From Cheilinus undulatus (lineage: Eukaryota > Chordata > Actinopteri > Labriformes > Labridae), in assembly GCF_018320785.1 (NCBI RefSeq), contig NC_054881.1, positions 42,136,424-42,200,423 of the forward strand: 64,000 nucleotides of DNA, given 5' to 3'. Made by a program: the position numbers and the translations under genes. Below are positions 35,143-47,964 of the stretch, in pieces. The notes below the pieces were generated by a model that was not told the DNA's origin, did not search any database, and saw nothing but the letters and a program-made list of their open reading frames with translations. Position 1 is the first letter of the stretch; every line of letters begins with the position of its first letter.

Positions 35143-36426
35143 CAGTGGTTCTCAAATGGTGTGCCAAGGCAAAGGCAGGTCTAGGTGTGCCGTGGTAATT
35201 TGTACCATATGTTATTACTGCAACTTTATGGCAAGAACTGTAACCAGGCCTGCCCACAGATCAGGCTGGACCCCTGTAAAAACCCCAGAGAATGGGACCT
35301 CCCCAGCTGGGATTTACTGATGATATCAGTGTATGTGTGTTGGGTCAGTAGCATTGGTGCTAGCGTCCTGGCTAACAGTTACCTCATTAAGAGCTGAAAG
35401 GCATGGCAGCCTATTATTGGGTTGAAATTGGTGTAAAAGTTATTCATTCATGCCGTTTTTAACAAAGTTAAACAATTTTTCTACCCATTTTTGGCACTTC
35501 TTTCGACTGCTTTTTTTGCCATTTATTACTTTTTGTTTTTTTGTTTGTTTGTTTGTTTGTTTGTTTTTTGCCACTTATTACTACTTTTGACCCGTTTTTA
35601 CAACTTTTTTGGAACTTTTTGCCACATTTAACCCATTTGTGCCACCTTTTTTGGAACTTTTTACCACATTTAACCCATTTTTGCTACCTTTTCTGGAACT
35701 TTGTGCCATATTGAACCAATTTTTGCTACCTTTTTTGGAACTTTTTAACCACATCTAACCCATTTGTGCTAACGTTTTTGGAACTTTGTGCCGTAATTAA
35801 CCCATTTGTGCTACATTTTTCTGGAACTTTTTGCCTCATTTGACCCATTTTTGCTACATTTTTCTGGGACTTTTTGCCACACTTAACCAATTTTTTGCTA
35901 CCTTTTCTGGAACTTTTTGCCACATTTAACCCATTTTTGATATTTTTTTGGAACTTTTTGCCACACTTAACCCATTTCTTGCTACCTTTTCTGGAACTTT
36001 TTGCCACATTTAACCCATTTTTGCTAACTTTTTGCCACATTTAACCCATTTGTGCTACCTTTTTTGGAACTTTGTGCCGTAATTAACCCATTTGTGCTAC
36101 CTTTTTGGAACTTTTTACCACATTTAACCCATTTTTGCTACCTTTTTGGAACTTTTTGCCATATGTAACCCATTTGTGCTACCTTTTTTAGGAACTTTTT
36201 GCCACATTTAACCCATTTTTGCCACCTTTTGCCCACTTTTGCCATCTCCATGATCCCCCAGTTGGCTGGGCCCCAGAAATCTCTCCCCTTCCTCCCATTA
36301 TAGGCCACCTTGACTGTAACATTATTCAAAAAATCTAATTTGTATTGATTTAAATTTGGTGTGCCTTGAGATTTTGGCTTAACCCTAGTTGTGCCTTGGG
36401 CAAAAAAAAAAGTTTGAAAACCAATG
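35143..36426. mobile_element. hAT-like non-autonomous element, 1284 bp
   Basis: Inverted ends: CAGTGGTTCTCAAATGGTGT at 35143 and, on the minus strand from 36426, CATTGGTTTTCAAACTTTTT. A perfect 8-bp duplication TTATAGAC is at 35135-35142 and 36427-36434. Inside, 35590-36240 is a degenerate array of GCCACATTTAACCCATTTTT plus GCTACCTTTTTGGAACTTTT units, which produces repeat ORFs on the minus strand. Confidence 0.88.
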
Positions 36427-36434
36427 TTATAGAC

Positions 36435-37320
36435 ACATCATAGATATAAAACTGTCATAGAAATATTACTGACAGACATTTAGCAGTTGTGAAGAGTATA
36501 AAAGTATAAAACATGCACACCTACAGACAGAGACGCTGTTGTTTTTGTAAAACATTTAATGATGAACAGAAGAAGAAAAATGATCGATACAACCAATAAA
36601 CATTAACTTTTTCTTTTTCAGCAACAATCAAATGTTCTGAGTCCATTTTTATTCTCCTGCTACATAAATCATCAAACACAGAAACATCCTTAAGTTTAAA
36701 AACATGTCAGAAGATTGTCTAAGGATCTTTTGGAACGTCATCACTGCAGCAAAGACTCCAGATATGATTTGGTTTATTCTGAATAAAATCATGTCTACAG
36801 TCTGACTGTAGTGATGCCTGCTCTTCTTATCTTTTATAGAACTTTATTAATAATATTAATAATAAATCTGAATATACATGGTGTTTGTCGGGTCGCTGTG
36901 TGCTCAGAGAACCTGAGGTCACATTTTCTATCAAACACAGCACATAAACTCTTATTTTGAAGGGCTGTCTTTGGAAGCAGCAGTGTTTCCAGGACGCAGC
37001 AACTCAGTCTCAGTTTCTCATGCATTCAGCTGCGTCCATAAAGCACCAAAGATATTTGAACATAGCACCATTTTTTACAGTGTCCTTTGAGCCACCGTGA
37101 GCATGCATACAGTCTAAAACTTTACGATCCACGTCTACACAAGGTCTGCACGAGGCGAGCCATGATATCATACAGGTTACATGATGAGATTATACAGTAC
37201 ACAGAGAAAGAAAGTGCTAGAACAACGCCCGCACTCTACGAAACTACAGGACACGCCCACTGTGACATCACGCTATCTACACATACACCTGTCCAATACA
37301 CCTACACAGTGTGTCTCATT
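36435..37320. other. Unassigned spacer
   Basis: No exon, RNA gene or transposon recognised. AT-rich at 36540-36860. Confidence 0.4.
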
Positions 37321-38290
37321 TCAGGGCTGAAGACTCCAAAGGACCCAGACTACAAAGGACAGGCCATACGAAGAACGTGCCATATGAAGGACTAAACCTT
37401 CAAAGGATGCAGACAACAGACGGGACACCTTACAGAGGACTCCCCATATGAAAGAATCAACCTTTAAAGGATGCAGAAAACTAAGAACTCTACCTTCGAA
37501 GGACTGACGCTATGAAGGGCACAGCCTTCAAAGGACCTAGCCATCAAAGAATGCAGCCCACAAAGGATGTAGCCTTCAGAAGAGCAGCCTTAAATCTATG
37601 CAGCCTTCCCAGTGTGGGGCCTTCAAAGAATGCCATCGAAGCATGCAGCCTTTAAAGACCCAGGCTATGAAGAATGCAATCTTCCAAGGACGCAGACTAT
37701 GAAGGATGCAACCTTCAAAAACCTAGGCCGTGAAGGATGCAACCTTCAAACCCAGGCTATGAAGAATGCAGTCTTCCAAGGACCCAGACTATGAAGGATG
37801 CAACCTTTGAAAAACCCAGAACATGAAGGATGCAACAGTCAAAAACCCAGGCTATGAAGGATGCAACCTTCAAAAACCCAGAACATGAAGGATGCAACAG
37901 TCAAAAACCCAGGCTATGAAGGATGCAACCTTCAAAAACCCAGAACATGAAGGATGCAGCCTTCAAAAACCCAGAACATGAAGGATGCAACCTTCAAAAA
38001 CCCAGGCTATAAAGGATGCAAACTTCAAACCCAGGCTATGAAGAATGCAGTCTTCCAAGGACCCAGACTATGAAGGATGCAACCTTTGAAAAACCCAGGC
38101 TATAAAGGATGCCACAGTCAAAAATCCAGGCTATGAAGAATTCAACCTTCAAAAACCCAGTCCATGAAGGATGCAACCTTCAAAACCCAGGCCATATAGG
38201 ATGCAGCCTTCAAAGGACTCCTAATATGATGGCAATAGCCTCTAAAGAACCCTGACTATGAAGGACATAGCCTTCAAATGACCCAGACTT
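37321..38290. repeat. Degenerate 28-32-bp minisatellite
   Basis: About 30 imperfect units of the type AAGGATGCAACCTTCAAAAA plus CCCAGGCTATG. Blocks of units recur in the same order (37740-37810 and 38030-38090), suggesting block duplication. Confidence 0.9.
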
Positions 38291-39160
38291 CTGCAGTGGA
38301 TCATTTGTCTGTGTAAACAGCTGTCCCTGGTCCTGATTTTAACATTTTTAAGTGTTTCTGAGCTGATTTAAATACAAAAAAGAAGCTAAATGAATCTTGA
38401 GATGTATAGGGCCATAAAGGATGGATCCTAAGAAGGATGGGGCATTTGTTATAATTTCAGGGAACCTTTAAAAGCCATCAGCACATTGCCATGACGTAAT
38501 CAGCCTTTGAATGACTGCAGCCCTTCAACGAGACACACCCACAGATACATCTGTCCTCAGGTAAACACCTATACCATGATGAAGAACAGAAACCCTCCTC
38601 CTCCTCAGTGAGCACATTCAAACAAACACACAGTGTCCAGGTGTGGCGACCTCTGTCACATGATCATCCAGGAAATTACAGGGGCACAGTGACCAGCGGA
38701 CGTGTCTACGTGCTGGAACAGGAGGACCAGTCTATCACACGGAGCATTAAGGCGTCAGAGTGATGGTTGTTAACAGTCCCAAAAAAAAGGTCAAACATCC
38801 TGCAGCTCATCTAAAACATGTTACATCTTATTAACCATCATATCAACATGTATGATCATAGTAACATATAAAAATTATTCCACAGATCATTACATCATAT
38901 TCAGCCTATTAATATGAAACATCATTACACCAAACATCCTGCAGAAATCGTCACCATTAACCTTATTAATAAGTGTGATCATGTCTGTTAGCATCATTAT
39001 GTCAAACATCCTTCAGTTACATCACATTAACCCTTTAACATGTCTGATCATAGTAATACATCCTTTAAACACGTATGTCATTTAACACGTTTAAATCATG
39101 ACATCATGATTTACCCTACATGTATGAACCTGAGGATGGAACATGGAGACGTTTAAGAAA
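38291..39160. other. Unassigned spacer
   Basis: 38810-39080 contains four loosely repeated segments built on ACATCCTGCAG and TTAACC words. No gene recognised. Confidence 0.4.
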
Positions 39161-39240
39161 ACATTCAGAGCTGTGAGAGAGTATTGTCCCCCTTCCTGAT
39201 TTCTGGTTTTCATATTTGTCACACTTAAATGTTTTAGATC

Positions 39241-40310
39241 ATCGTCACTCAACCCTGCTCAACCAAAGAGCCAAACTGTTGAAAGATAACTTGCAAGAGC
39301 CACAATCTAAGTGGTGAAAGGTGGCGAAAATAATTTAAAGTGGCAATTAAAATGAGGTTAAGGGGGCAAAATAGCCATCAAATGACAAAAACTGGGTCAA
39401 AAGTGACAAAAATGGGGAAAAACAGGCAAAAAAGGGCAGAAACTTGGGTGAGAACTGACACAAAATGGTCAAAAGTTGCAAAAAATGACAAAAAATGAAT
39501 GAAAAATGACTAAATCGGGCATAAAGCAGGGATGCACGATATTGAATTTTTGCCGATATCCAATATGCCGACATTTATAGATTCATTTTAGCCAATACCG
39601 ATATTTAAATATGTTTGACATAACCAAAAAATGTAGTCCGTAGAACATAATTAAGGTTTGAGGATGAAAAAGAGAAACAAACTGTTTTTTTTAAACACAT
39701 TTTTAAGTTTAAAGAAGGATAAATACTGAAAAAGATCTCAACTTAGATTGGTCCAGCCTAAAACTCCACTAATTTATTAGAAATTTTGATATCTGCTAAT
39801 ACCGAGATTTGCCTTTTTTAGCTAATATCTGCCAATACCGATATTAGGTCGATAACATCGTGCATTCCTAGCATAAAGCAGCAAAGAGTAGCAAAAATTT
39901 GGGGAAAAGTGGCGTTTAAAGGCAAAAGGCAGCTTAAATGAGTAGAAAAAAATACCACAAAGCAGGATAAAAGAGTCAAAAACTGGGGGAAAGGGGGGCA
40001 AAAACTGAGTAATAGTGGCAAAAAAAGTGGCAAAAGCAGTAAAAATGAATTAAAAGGGGCAAAAAATTTAAAAAAAAGGGGGCAAAAATTGCAATTAAGG
40101 GCAATGGAAATCTACAGACAGAAAATAAAGGTGGACAATAAAAACCAACAGTATTAGTGTGGGAAAAAAACTGATTAATCTGACTTGCAATGGGTAATTC
40201 TGAGGTCAAAGTTGCAGTTTTTTAAGGTTTTCTGGGGGAATAATGTTTCAATTTAAGACATAAAAGAGCCACAAATCCTCACAAAAGAGCCACGCGTTGA
40301 GTATCACTGG
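39241..40310. mobile_element. hAT-like element inserted in the Tc1 copy
   Basis: Flanked by the perfect 8-bp duplication TTTAGATC (39233-39240 and 40311-40318). Ends are imperfectly inverted (ATCGTCACTCAACCCTGC; minus strand from 40310, CCAGTGATACTCAACGCGTG). The interior is purine-rich GGCAAAAA-type sequence without coding capacity. It itself carries a second hAT-like insertion. Confidence 0.8.
39527..39870. mobile_element. 344-bp hAT-like MITE, innermost of a three-level nest
   Basis: Inverted ends CAGGGATGCACGATATTGAA at 39527 and, on the minus strand from 39870, TAGGAATGCACGATGTTATC. A perfect 8-bp duplication GCATAAAG lies at 39519-39526 and 39871-39878. Internal CCAATACCGATATT words are repeated near both ends. 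Confidence 0.92.
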
Positions 40311-41970
40311 TTTAGATCGTTTCAACTGATGATTCATTTATCAAGGGTTAAATCCATCCAATCCGACATGATCCTATGTGAAACAGTCATTCACCCTAAC
40401 CCTAATAACTGGTCGTTCCATCCTTGGCAGCAACAACTGAAGCAAGAAGTAAAAAATAACTGTCAGCGAGTCTTTCACATCTCTGTGGAGGAATGTTGTC
40501 CCATTCTTTCATTCAGCCACATTGGAGAGGTTTCCAGCATGAACAGCCTGTTTAAGATCATTCCACAGCATCTCAGTCAGATCTAAGTCCAGACTTTGAC
40601 TAGACCACTGCAGAACCTTCATTTAGTCTTTAGTCCAGTCAGAGGTGGACTTGCTGGTGTGTTTAGGATCATTTTCCTGCTCCATAACCAAAGTGTGCTT
40701 GAGCTTGTGGTCATGAACTGACAGACAGACATTCTCCTTCAGGATTTTCTGCCAGAGCAGAATTATGGTTCTAGTAGTCCAGGTCCTGGTCCAGCCCATC
40801 ACACTACCACCACCATGTCTGACTGTTGGCCTGATGTTCTTCTGATGAAATGCTGGGTTAGTTTGACTCCAGATTTAACAGCTTTTCTCCATCAGGTTGT
40901 TGCAAACAAGCTTTTAAAGGACACGCTGATTTACTGATTACCCAATCCTGTGGGGTACTGGTTAGACTGGAATGACAACTGGGGGTCTAGACTGGCCTGT
41001 GGGCAAAAGGCAAGGATGGAATGTCAACATTCGAAGATGACGCCATCCTTTAAAAAACACAAGGACAACGTCATCAAAGGCAGAGGATGGAATGTTCCAT
41101 GTTGAGGCTTTTTCCCTCCATTTTTGCCAAATAGTCACCATAGTAGTCGCCATGGTAACTTCTGGGGAAGTGGTTGGAACTATTGAGGGTAAGGGATCCA
41201 GAAAGTTCTTCTTCTGTCTGGTCAGTCCTCAGAAGTCTTGGGGATCATGAGGATGTTTTTAGTCAAGAGACAAGCCTTTGTGTTCTTGTTGGTCAGCTGT
41301 AGTTTTGGCCTTGGAACTCTCCCATGATGCCGTTGTTTCCCAGTCCTTTTTTATCTGAGTCAGTGAGGCCTGCAGGTCTTTAGATGTTGAAATGGGACCT
41401 CCTAAATGAGTCGTCCATGATCTCTTGGAGTCATTTTGGTAGGCTGGCCACTCCTGGGAAGGTTCACCACTGTTCACAGTTTTCTCCATTTGTGGGCAAC
41501 GGCGCTCACTTTGCCAAAACCTTAGAAATGTCTTTTTAACCCTTTCAGACTCAAAGATGTCAGAGACTTTGTTTCTCATTTGTTCTTGAATGTCTTTAGA
41601 TGGTTCCATGATGTGTTGGAGATCTTTTAGCCTACTTCACTGTCAGACAGGTTCCATTTGAGGGATTTCTGGATCCAACAGGTCTGGCAGTAATCAGGTC
41701 TGGGTGTGGATAGTCAAACTGGTGAACCACAGTTAATTCAGGATTTAATAAGAGGGGGCAATGACTGTTTCACATAGAGCCAGGTAGGCTTGGATGGCTT
41801 TGTTCCCTTGATAAATGAATTATCATTTAAAAACAGACTTTTGTATTTTCTCAGGCAGTCTTTGTCTAATATTAACATTAGTTTGATGATCTGAAGCAGT
41901 TAAGCGAGACAACTATGCAAAAAATAAGAAATCAGGAGGGGTGACAATGTTTTTTATAGACCTGTAATTT

Positions 41971-42600
41971 TCAGCACTTAAAAGCGATTTAACTGAGAGA
42001 TAGTGGCAGCAGTGAATCTGAGAGCTGATGGCTTACCGCCATGAAATAACAAAAGAAGAAGAAGTAGTGAATTCTAGTGACTTCAGAACAAATGTAACTT
42101 CTCCTCATTAAAGGAAATATGGATTTACTGAACATTTTTACATAAATGAATAAACGTTCCATCTGACAGAGCGTTGTTGATTTAAAATAGAATGTTTAAG
42201 TGGAAATGCATGAACCAATGCTAAATCAGCTAGCCTGCATAAGGCCATTTTCATTTTGTGTTAGCATCAAACTATCAGGCTAGAATGTAACATCCTGATT
42301 ATTCAGTTTCAATAAATGATGGGTCATGACTTTTTTTTTTCAGCTACACTGCCCTACGCCATGTCAACACGTCTGATTATCTGCACATACAATAATCCAG
42401 AAAAATCATCAGATCCTAACATCCAACATCCTGCAGCGTCACAAACAGAACTCATCCGAATTTACATTTTAGTAATCTTCAAACATAAAAGATCCTGAAA
42501 ACACCTATGATCATAACATATTAACCATACCGACATATCTGATCACACTGTCAAACAAAATAAAGTTCTCTTCTCAAATAAATTAGTTTCCTCAAAATGG
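41971..42600. other. Unassigned spacer
   Basis: AT-rich sequence with no exon or repeat array recognised. Confidence 0.4.
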
Positions 42601-42609
42601 CAAAATTGA

Positions 42610-43552
42610 TCGGCTGTCACTCAAACCCCTCCAGCTGTCAATCAAACCCCCCTCCAGCCTACAATCAAACCCCTCCAGCCTACAATCAAACCCCTCCAGC
42701 TGTCAATCAAACCCCTCCAGCTGTCAATCAAACCCTCCAGCTGTCAATCAAACCCCTTTCAGCTGTCAGTCGGACCCCTCCTGCTGTCAATCAAATCCCC
42801 TTCCAGCTGTCAATCAAACCTCTCCAGCTGTCAATCAAACCCCTCCAGCTGTCAATCAAACCTTACAGCTGTCAATAAAAACATTCCAGCTGTCAATCAA
42901 ACCCCTGCAGCTGTCAATCAAACCCTCCAGCTGTCCAACCCCTCCAGCTGTCAATCAAACCCCTCCAGCTGTCAATCAAACCCTTCCAGCTGTCAATCAA
43001 ACCCCCCCTCTCTGTCAATCAAACCCTCCAGCTGTGATCAGACCCCTTTCAGCTGTCAGTCGGACCCCTCCTGCTGTCAATCAAACCCCCTTCCAGCTGT
43101 CAATCAAACCCCTCCAGCGGTCAATCAAACCCCTCCAGCTGTCAATCAAACCCCTCCAGCTGTCAATCAAACCCCTCCAGCTGTCCAACAAACCCCTCCA
43201 GCTGTCAATCAAACCCCTCCAGCTGTCAATCAAACCCCTCCAGCTGTCCAACAAACCCCTCCAACTGTCAATCAAACCCCTCCAGCCTACAATCAAACCC
43301 CTCCAGCCTACAATCAAACCCCTCCAGCTGTCAATCAAACCCCTCCAGCTGTCAATCAAACCCTCCAGCTGTCAATCAGACCCCTTTCAGCTGTCAGTCG
43401 GACCCCTCCTGCTGTCAATCAAATCCCCTTCCAGCTGTCAATCAAACCTCTCCAGCTGTCAATCAACCCCTCCAGCTGTCAATCAAACCTTACAGCTGTC
43501 AATAAAAACATTCCAGCTGTCAATCAAACCCCTGCAGCTGTCAATCACCTGG
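42610..43552. repeat. 21-bp minisatellite of PBX-MEIS-type sites, about 44 units
   Basis: Unit CCCCTCCAGCTGTCAATCAA plus A, with variants (CCAGCCTACAATCAAAC; AGCTGTCAGTCGGACCCC). On the minus strand each standard unit reads TGATTGACAGCTGG, the exact PBX-MEIS/PREP decamer TGATTGACAG overlapping the E-box CAGCTG. By eye about 30 units carry the exact decamer. Repeat ORFs on both strands are artefacts of the 21-bp period. Confidence 0.93.
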
Positions 43553-45000
43553 ACAGGATGACGCTGGCTAACATTTATGTAGATATCTACACAGAGATGC
43601 TGCTTTTTGGCTTTCTGAGATTGGACTTTGTGGCCGCCATCTTGGAGAGGTATGTCCACAGCTCATGACAGGTGTCAGGCCAAAAACTGGCTGAAACGTG
43701 AATTGATATTAAAGCGGATTGTTTTGTTGTAAATGTTAGAAATGTATTTAGATCAGAATAATTAATGGGATAATAAAAAACAAGTTTTTTACAATGACGT
43801 TTCATCTTGTGCGTGATAACTGCCGCCATGTCAGAAGCCTGAATGTAGCATCTACATGTACATGTAGATGCTGTATACATGTATCTATGTCTGAGAGGAA
43901 GACGAAGGTCAGGATGAAGGTCTTCAGTGAACCTGGAGTTTAGATTTTAAATTCAGGATGATCTGGAACTTTCTGAAGTTTGAATGTTTTTAGTCAAATG
44001 TTTTAAATGAAGCCACTCTATCACACACAAAACGCCACGGAGAGTTGAAGTCTTTACATCACCAAATCACTAACCTGCAAACACATTTATTTATCATTCC
44101 ACCTATTAATCATATCATTTATCATATATAGTTATCACATCATGTCTCTAAAATATCATTTATTCACACACAGAAAGCCTTTATTTTCAGTCATAACTTC
44201 TAAATTATTGTTCATTTGGCTTAAGATTATTCAATCATTAAATCAACTAGATTAATAAAACTACCTTTCTAATAATCCTTAGATTGATTACCAATAATAA
44301 TTCAAATTAATGACTGAAAATAAATTAGATTTACAATTCTTTGATGTGCAGGAGGACCGAGTCAACATGAAGCAGATGTTTTCATCCAAACAGATTTGGA
44401 GTCAAAGACAAGTCAACATCTGCTCCTGCTCCATGTGGACCCTGGAGTCCATCCTTCCACTATCAACGTTTGACTATTCTGGAGCCTTCCTCCTGCCTGA
44501 GACGGGCCCGTCCTGCACACATACGACAGCTTAAATAGACAGGACACATTTAGGATTGACTTTAAAACTCTACTCACTGATGAGGACCAGCACTGAGGAC
44601 CAAATGTACTTGGATCCAGGCCCCAGGTCCCTAAAACGAAGGCAGCCATGTTTCAGCTCCTCATTCAGGAAATAAATCTGATGTTTGAATCACTCTGCAG
44701 TCACATGAAGTGGAAAAACTCAAGCAGCTTCTTTTGCAAAAAATATATAATATAAAAAAAACTCTAATTAATAAGATTAACATTATAAATAACAATGCAC
44801 CAGTTATATTTAATATTTGGGATGTTCTCACGGTAATCGTTCAAATCTGTTTCTATCTTCTCTTTGTTTCTAAATATTTATTTATCAGACATTAACTCTT
44901 ATTCATCACATTCAGAGGCCCCGTTTACACCACACATTAACAGCCTTACATCTGATGTAGGCATTCAGATACCAAGTGGGAATCCCTCTTCCTCTATGTG
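43553..45000. other. Unassigned spacer
   Basis: 43633-43645 is GCCGCCATCTTGG, a perfect YY1-type motif. No coding exon could be supported; ORFs at 43587-43880 and 44310-44649 have no recognisable domain or splice context. Confidence 0.45.
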
Positions 45001-45690
45001 GACACACCTCAGACTGACTGGCTCAGACTGATTCAGACCTGGTCTGGAAGACTGAGCCAGGGCTAGGGCTGGATGTCATGACCAAGACCTGGTCGAGAGG
45101 TCTTCATCAGGACTAGGGCTGGGTATTTACCCCCATATCATGACTGAGACCTGGTCTGAGAGTCTGAGCCAGGGCTCGGGATGGGTATTTACCCCCATAT
45201 CATGACTGAGACCTGGTCTGAGAGTCTGAGCCAGGGCTAGGGCTGGGTATTTACCCCCATATCATGACTAAGACCTGGTCTGGAAGACTGAGCCAGGGCT
45301 AGGGCTGGATGTCGTGACTAAGACCTGGTCGAGAGGTCTTCATCAGGACTAGGGCTGGGTATTTACCTCCATATCATGACTGAGACCTGGTCTGAGAGTC
45401 TGAGCCAGGGCTAGGGATGGGTATTTACCCCCATATCATGACTGAGACCTGGTCTGAGAGTCTGAGCCAGGGCTAGGGCTGGGTATTTACCCCCATATCA
45501 TGACTAAGACCTGGTCTGGAAGTCTGAGCCAGGGCTAGGGATGGGTATTTAACCCCGTATGATGACTAAGACCTGGTCTGGAAGTCTGAGCCAGGGCTAG
45601 GGATGGGTATTTACCCCCATATCATGACTAAGACCTGGTCTGGAAGTCTGAGCCAGGGCTAGGGATGGGTATTTACCCCCGTATGATGAT
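45001..45690. repeat. About 60-bp minisatellite, about 11 copies
   Basis: Unit built from CTGAGCCAGGGCTAGGGCTG, GGTATTTACCCCCATATCAT and GACTGAGACCTGGTCTGAGA. A variant block (GGATGTCGTGACTAAGACC / TCTTCATCAGGACTAGGG) appears twice, so the array has higher-order structure. Confidence 0.92.
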
Positions 45691-47012
45691 TCTGGCTTTA
45701 GTTACTCTTTAAATCAAACTCTGGCTTTAGTTACTCTTAAAATCAAACTCTGGCTTTCGTTACTCTGCAAATTAAACTCTGGCTTTAGTTACTCTTTAAA
45801 TCAAACTCTGGCTTTAGTTGCTCTGCAAATTAAACTCTGGCTTTCGTTAATCTTTTAATTGAACTCTGGCTTTAGTTACTCTTTAAATCAAACTCTGGCT
45901 TTAGTTGCTCTGCAAATTAAACTCTGGCTTTCGTTAATCTTTTAATTGAACTCTGGCTTTAGTTACTCTTTAAATCAAACTCTGGCTTTAGTTACTCTTA
46001 AAGTTAAACTCTGGCTTTCGTTACTCTTTAAATTGAAATAGGGCTTTTGTTACTCTTTAAATTAAACTCTGGCTTTAGTTACTCTATAAATCGAACTCTG
46101 ACTTTAGTTACTCTATAAATTAAACTCTGGCTTTCGTTACCTTTTAAATCAAACTCTGGCTTTCGTTACTCTATAAATCGAACTCTGACTTTAGTTACTC
46201 TATAAATTAAAATCTGGCTTTAGTTATTTTTTAAATCAAACTCTGGCTTTCGTTACTCTTTAATTCAAACTCTGGCTTTAGTTACTCTATAAATTGAACT
46301 CTGACTTTAGTGACTCTTTAAATTAAACTCTGGTTTTCATTACTCTTTAATTCAAACTCTGGCTTTAGGTTCTCTTTAAATCAAACTCTGGCTTCAGTTA
46401 CTCTATAAACCAAACTCTGGCTTTAGTTACTCTATAAATTGAACTCTGGCTTTCTTTACTCTTTAAATCAAACTCTGGCTTTAGTTACTCTGCAAATTAA
46501 ACTCTGGCTTTAGTTACTCTTTTAATCGAACTCTGGCTTTCGTTACTCTTTAAATCGAACTCTGGCTTTAGTTACTCTTTAAATTAAACTCTGGCTTTAG
46601 TTACTCTTTAAATCGAACTCTGGCCTTAGTTACTCTTTAAATTAAACTCTGGCTTTAGTTACTCTTTAAATCAAACTCTGGCTTTAGTTACTCTTAAAAT
46701 TAAACTCTGGCTTTAGTTACTCTCAAAATCAAACTCTGGCTTTAGTTACTCTTTGAATCAAACTCTGGCTTTAGTTACTCTTTGAATCAAACTCTGGCTT
46801 TCATTACTCTTTAAATCAAACTCTGGCTTTAGTTACTCTTTAAATTGAAATCTTGCTTTAGGTACTCTTTAAATTAAAGTCTGGCTTTAGTTACTATATA
46901 ATCAAACTCTGGCTTTAGTTACTCTTCATTTAAACTCTGGCTTTAGTTACTATATAATCAAACTCTGGCTTTAGGTACTCTTTAAATTAAACTCTGACTT
47001 TAGTTACTCTTT
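45691..47012. repeat. 29-bp minisatellite, about 46 copies
   Basis: Unit CTCTGGCTTTAGTTACTCTT plus TAAATCAAA. It directly continues from the 60-bp array. The unit is well conserved in phase, with variable TAAATCAAA/CAAATTAAA ends. Confidence 0.94.
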
Positions 47013-47890
47013 TAAGAACTGTTATTTAGATAGGAGGTGTAGGGGGGGCTCTGATTGGTTGTTTCTGAAGATGCATCGTTTATGTGAGGTGTGAACACAC
47101 AGAGTAAAGTGCTGTCAACTTAGCATCCTAAAGCTCAAACGGGGGTTAACGTGAGGTTTAAACAGGCCCAGATTCAATCAGATGATCAGACTACATCATC
47201 TGATGGATGATTGTCACATGACTTGGAAGGCTCTATCTGACTGGATGATGAAAGTGCAAATTAATCTAAAGTGCTTCTTGATCATTTGGATAATAATCGA
47301 TCGATTTCACCTTAAACTGATTATGGGTAAACAATAAATAATTCATTTTTATCATCTTGAATAAATATTTTAGTTTTTCATAAAGTGCTAACTTTGATTT
47401 ATTTTTTATAATTTAGTCATTTAACACAGAGAAATTAAACGCGCCACAGCAGCACTGACATTTGTGAGCACCTGAACGAAACACAGCAGAGTTTAAAAAA
47501 AAAATACTGCAGGTGAGAGCTGTCAATCAAAGTCACACCTGGAGGCTCTGACCAATCAGAGCAAGGGAAACTTTGTGATGTTATCCCATTAAAAAGGGAA
47601 ATTATTATTTGAAAAGAAACACACACAGGCATCAAGTGTCACATCGAACATTAAGTATTGATTAATCACTGATTAATCAGTGTTCGATAACAGATTAATC
47701 ACTGATTAATATACAGCTGATTGATCACTGATTGATTGCAGAAAGCAGCAGGAAAGCAACTCCCACGTCCTGTCATCAGCCAATCAGCACACAGAGATGT
47801 CCACCTGTTGTCTGTCTGTGTCTATAACCATTAAATATAGATATTATTGATTACTGATCACTGATCAGCTGCTCTCTCTCTCGTTCATTT
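47013..47890. other. Spacer downstream of purg
   Basis: Contains a 46-bp imperfect palindrome at 47643-47688, several ATTGATTAATC words to 47740, and one further CTGTCAATCA (PBX-MEIS type) at 47519-47528 near an ACCAATCAG CCAAT box at 47551. No exon recognised. Confidence 0.45.
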
Positions 47891-47964
47891 GAACATTTTT
47901 ATATATTTTGATATTCTGTTGTCTAAATTTGAACATATCATTAAAACAACAGCTAAAGTTATTG

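Larger units (their letters stand above)
39165..41970 (-). mobile_element. Tc1-like transposon copy split by a hAT-like element
   Basis: Same family as 29095-30512: left end CCCCCTTCCTGATTTCTGG at 39188 and right end AAGAAATCAGGAGGGG near 41925. Internal blocks include CTCCTGGGAAGGTTCACC and CCATTTGTGGG at 41455-41500. The sequence stops at 39240 and resumes at 40311, with a hAT-like element between. The transposase is broken. Confidence 0.8.

Noticed and set aside
35726-36329. Basic repeat ORFs (SRKGSKKWVKCGKKF)
   Set aside because: Degenerate array inside a hAT-like element.
42597-43561. Proline/glutamine-type repeat ORFs
   Set aside because: Product of the 21-bp array; no start context or splice signals.
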